Program-made: the position numbers and the translations under genes | NCBI GenBank assembly: GCA_015521275.1 | Contig: WAOJ01000128.1 | Span: 1 to 5,167 of the forward strand | DNA length: 5,167 nt | Source of the DNA: Desulfurococcales archaeon | GTDB taxonomy: Archaea > Thermoproteota > Thermoprotei_A > Sulfolobales > Ignicoccaceae | Reading direction: 5' to 3' | Shown here: positions 4,567-5,167 of the stretch, piece by piece | Position numbering within the stretch: the first letter of the stretch is position 1 | How the letters are laid out: each line of letters starts with the position of its first letter | The notes under the pieces: generated by a model | Told to the model about the DNA's origin: nothing | The model's input: the letters and a program-made list of their open reading frames with translations, nothing else | Databases searched by the model: none

Positions 4567-5167
4567 TTACCAAGGCTCTTTTTCGGGTATTATGACGTCT
4601 ATCCCTAAGGGCTCCACGAGCTCCTTGAACCTTATAGCGTCATCAATGCTCCCCACTATGGTTCCCCAGTGCATGGGGATAGCCACCTTTACTCCTTGAA
4701 TGAGCTTGACAGCTTCGGCAGCCTCTTCAGCGGTCATCACGTAAACCCCGGAAACGGGAAGCATTGCTACATCTGCCTTAACCGCCTCCATTTCCGGTAT
4801 TAGGTCCGTGTCGCCGGCGTGGTAGAAGGCGATGTCCCCTATTTCCAGCACGTATCCGACCCTGCCATCCTCTTTAGGGTGAAAGACCACGCCGGGAGCC
4901 TTGAACTTGTTAACGTTGTATGCCGGGACAGTGTAAAACTTGATTGGTCCTACCTCGCCCTCCACGAAAGGCTTCACGAATACCTTCTCATTATCGAAGG
5001 GAGCCAAGCACTCGGCGGCTATCTCCGGGGCAACTATTATCGTGTCTGGGCCTATTACTTTAGCTATGTCCTCGGGAGAGCAGTGATCGAAGTGTTCGTG
5101 AGTTATGAAGAGTACGTCCGCTACGTCGTCACTAGCCTTAATGACACGATAAGGATCTATTGCGAAG
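4567..5167 (-). CDS. UlaG-like metallo-beta-lactamase-fold hydrolase, C-terminal part (cut by right edge)
   Basis: The minus-strand frame is open from the right edge to TAA at 4569-4567, giving about 199 residues. It begins FAIDPYRVI, typical of the strand before the first metal motif, then LFITHEHFDHCSPEDI (visible residues 19-34), the HxHxDH zinc-binding motif of the metallo-beta-lactamase fold. Further on are IAFYHAGDTDLIPEM (the AGDTD metal ligand region), ADVAMLPVSGVYVMTAEEAA, and AIPMHWGTI, whose His is the last metal ligand. This set and the compact size fit the COG2220/UPF0173 metal-dependent hydrolases related to UlaG; true substrates in archaea are unknown. The Met at 5007 is internal, since the catalytic motif lies upstream of it. 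The N-terminus lies outside the window. The gene converges on atpE with three bases between stop codons. Confidence 0.92.
   Translation of the reverse strand, partial: FAIDPYRVIKASDDVADVLFITHEHFDHCSPEDIAKVIGPDTIIVAPEIAAECLAPFDNEKVFVKPFVEGEVGPIKFYTVPAYNVNKFKAPGVVFHPKEDGRVGYVLEIGDIAFYHAGDTDLIPEMEAVKADVAMLPVSGVYVMTAEEAAEAVKLIQGVKVAIPMHWGTIVGSIDDAIRFKELVEPLGIDVIIPEKEPW
4579..4583 (+). terminator. T-tract, possible terminator of the atpF-atpE unit
   Basis: TTTTT lies 15 bases after the atpE stop codon, inside the last codons of the convergent hydrolase gene. A run of T on the coding strand is the usual archaeal termination signal; no strong hairpin is seen. Its place in the opposite gene makes it a reasonable but unproven stop for the plus-strand transcript. 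Confidence 0.4.

Noticed and set aside
5005..5007. Met at 5007 as the start of the hydrolase
   Set aside because: The frame stays open to the right edge and includes the catalytic HxHxDH motif upstream, so this Met is internal.
1..5167. CRISPR array, insertion sequence, tRNA/rRNA or prophage signal
   Set aside because: No regularly spaced repeats, transposase or integrase-like protein, tRNA-like fold or rRNA sequence was seen, and conserved genes fill nearly all of the window.

Overview
The window looks like a chromosomal segment of a crenarchaeon, probably a hyperthermophile of the Desulfurococcales type. Supporting signs are the archaeal-type genes (DUF655, Dim1/KsgA, Mtq2/HemK-like methyltransferase, A-type ATP synthase subunits), TATA boxes 34-37 bases ahead of several start codons, GAGGTG Shine-Dalgarno (SD) sequences, almost exclusive AGG arginine codons, frequent ATA isoleucine codons, and TTG as the start of five genes. 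Ignicoccus-like organisms are a plausible guess, but the sequence alone does not prove the genus. Gene density is very high: no intergenic gap exceeds about 55 bases, and two neighbouring pairs overlap by more than 50 bases.

Layout. (1) 1-359, minus strand: N-terminal part of a PPP-family serine/threonine phosphatase, cut by the left edge. (2) 360-412: a very short divergent intergenic region with one symmetric AT-rich element that could serve both directions. (3) 413-1648, plus: phosphoglycerate kinase. (4) 1649-1695: a T-tract/TATA region that may both end pgk and start the next unit. (5) 1696-3573, plus: DUF655 nucleic-acid-binding protein, KsgA/Dim1 rRNA dimethyltransferase and an Mtq2/HemK-like methyltransferase, overlapping head to tail. 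This DUF655-ksgA-hemK order is a conserved archaeal translation cluster. (6) 3586-4563, plus: subunits F and E of the A-type ATP synthase, possibly with their own promoter inside the end of the methyltransferase gene. (7) 4567-5167, minus: C-terminal part of a UlaG-like metallo-beta-lactamase-fold hydrolase, converging on atpE with only 3 bases between stop codons and cut by the right edge.

The genes combine central carbon metabolism (PGK), ribosome maturation and release-factor modification (DUF655/KsgA/Mtq2-like) and energy conservation (peripheral stalk subunit E and rotor subunit F). I see no mobile element, CRISPR array, rRNA, tRNA or evident new defence system. The points worth a second look are start-codon and promoter architecture, unusual motif IV residues in both methyltransferases, the cysteine-rich Mtq2-like protein, an SD-masking hairpin before atpE, and the isolated F-E pair of ATPase genes.
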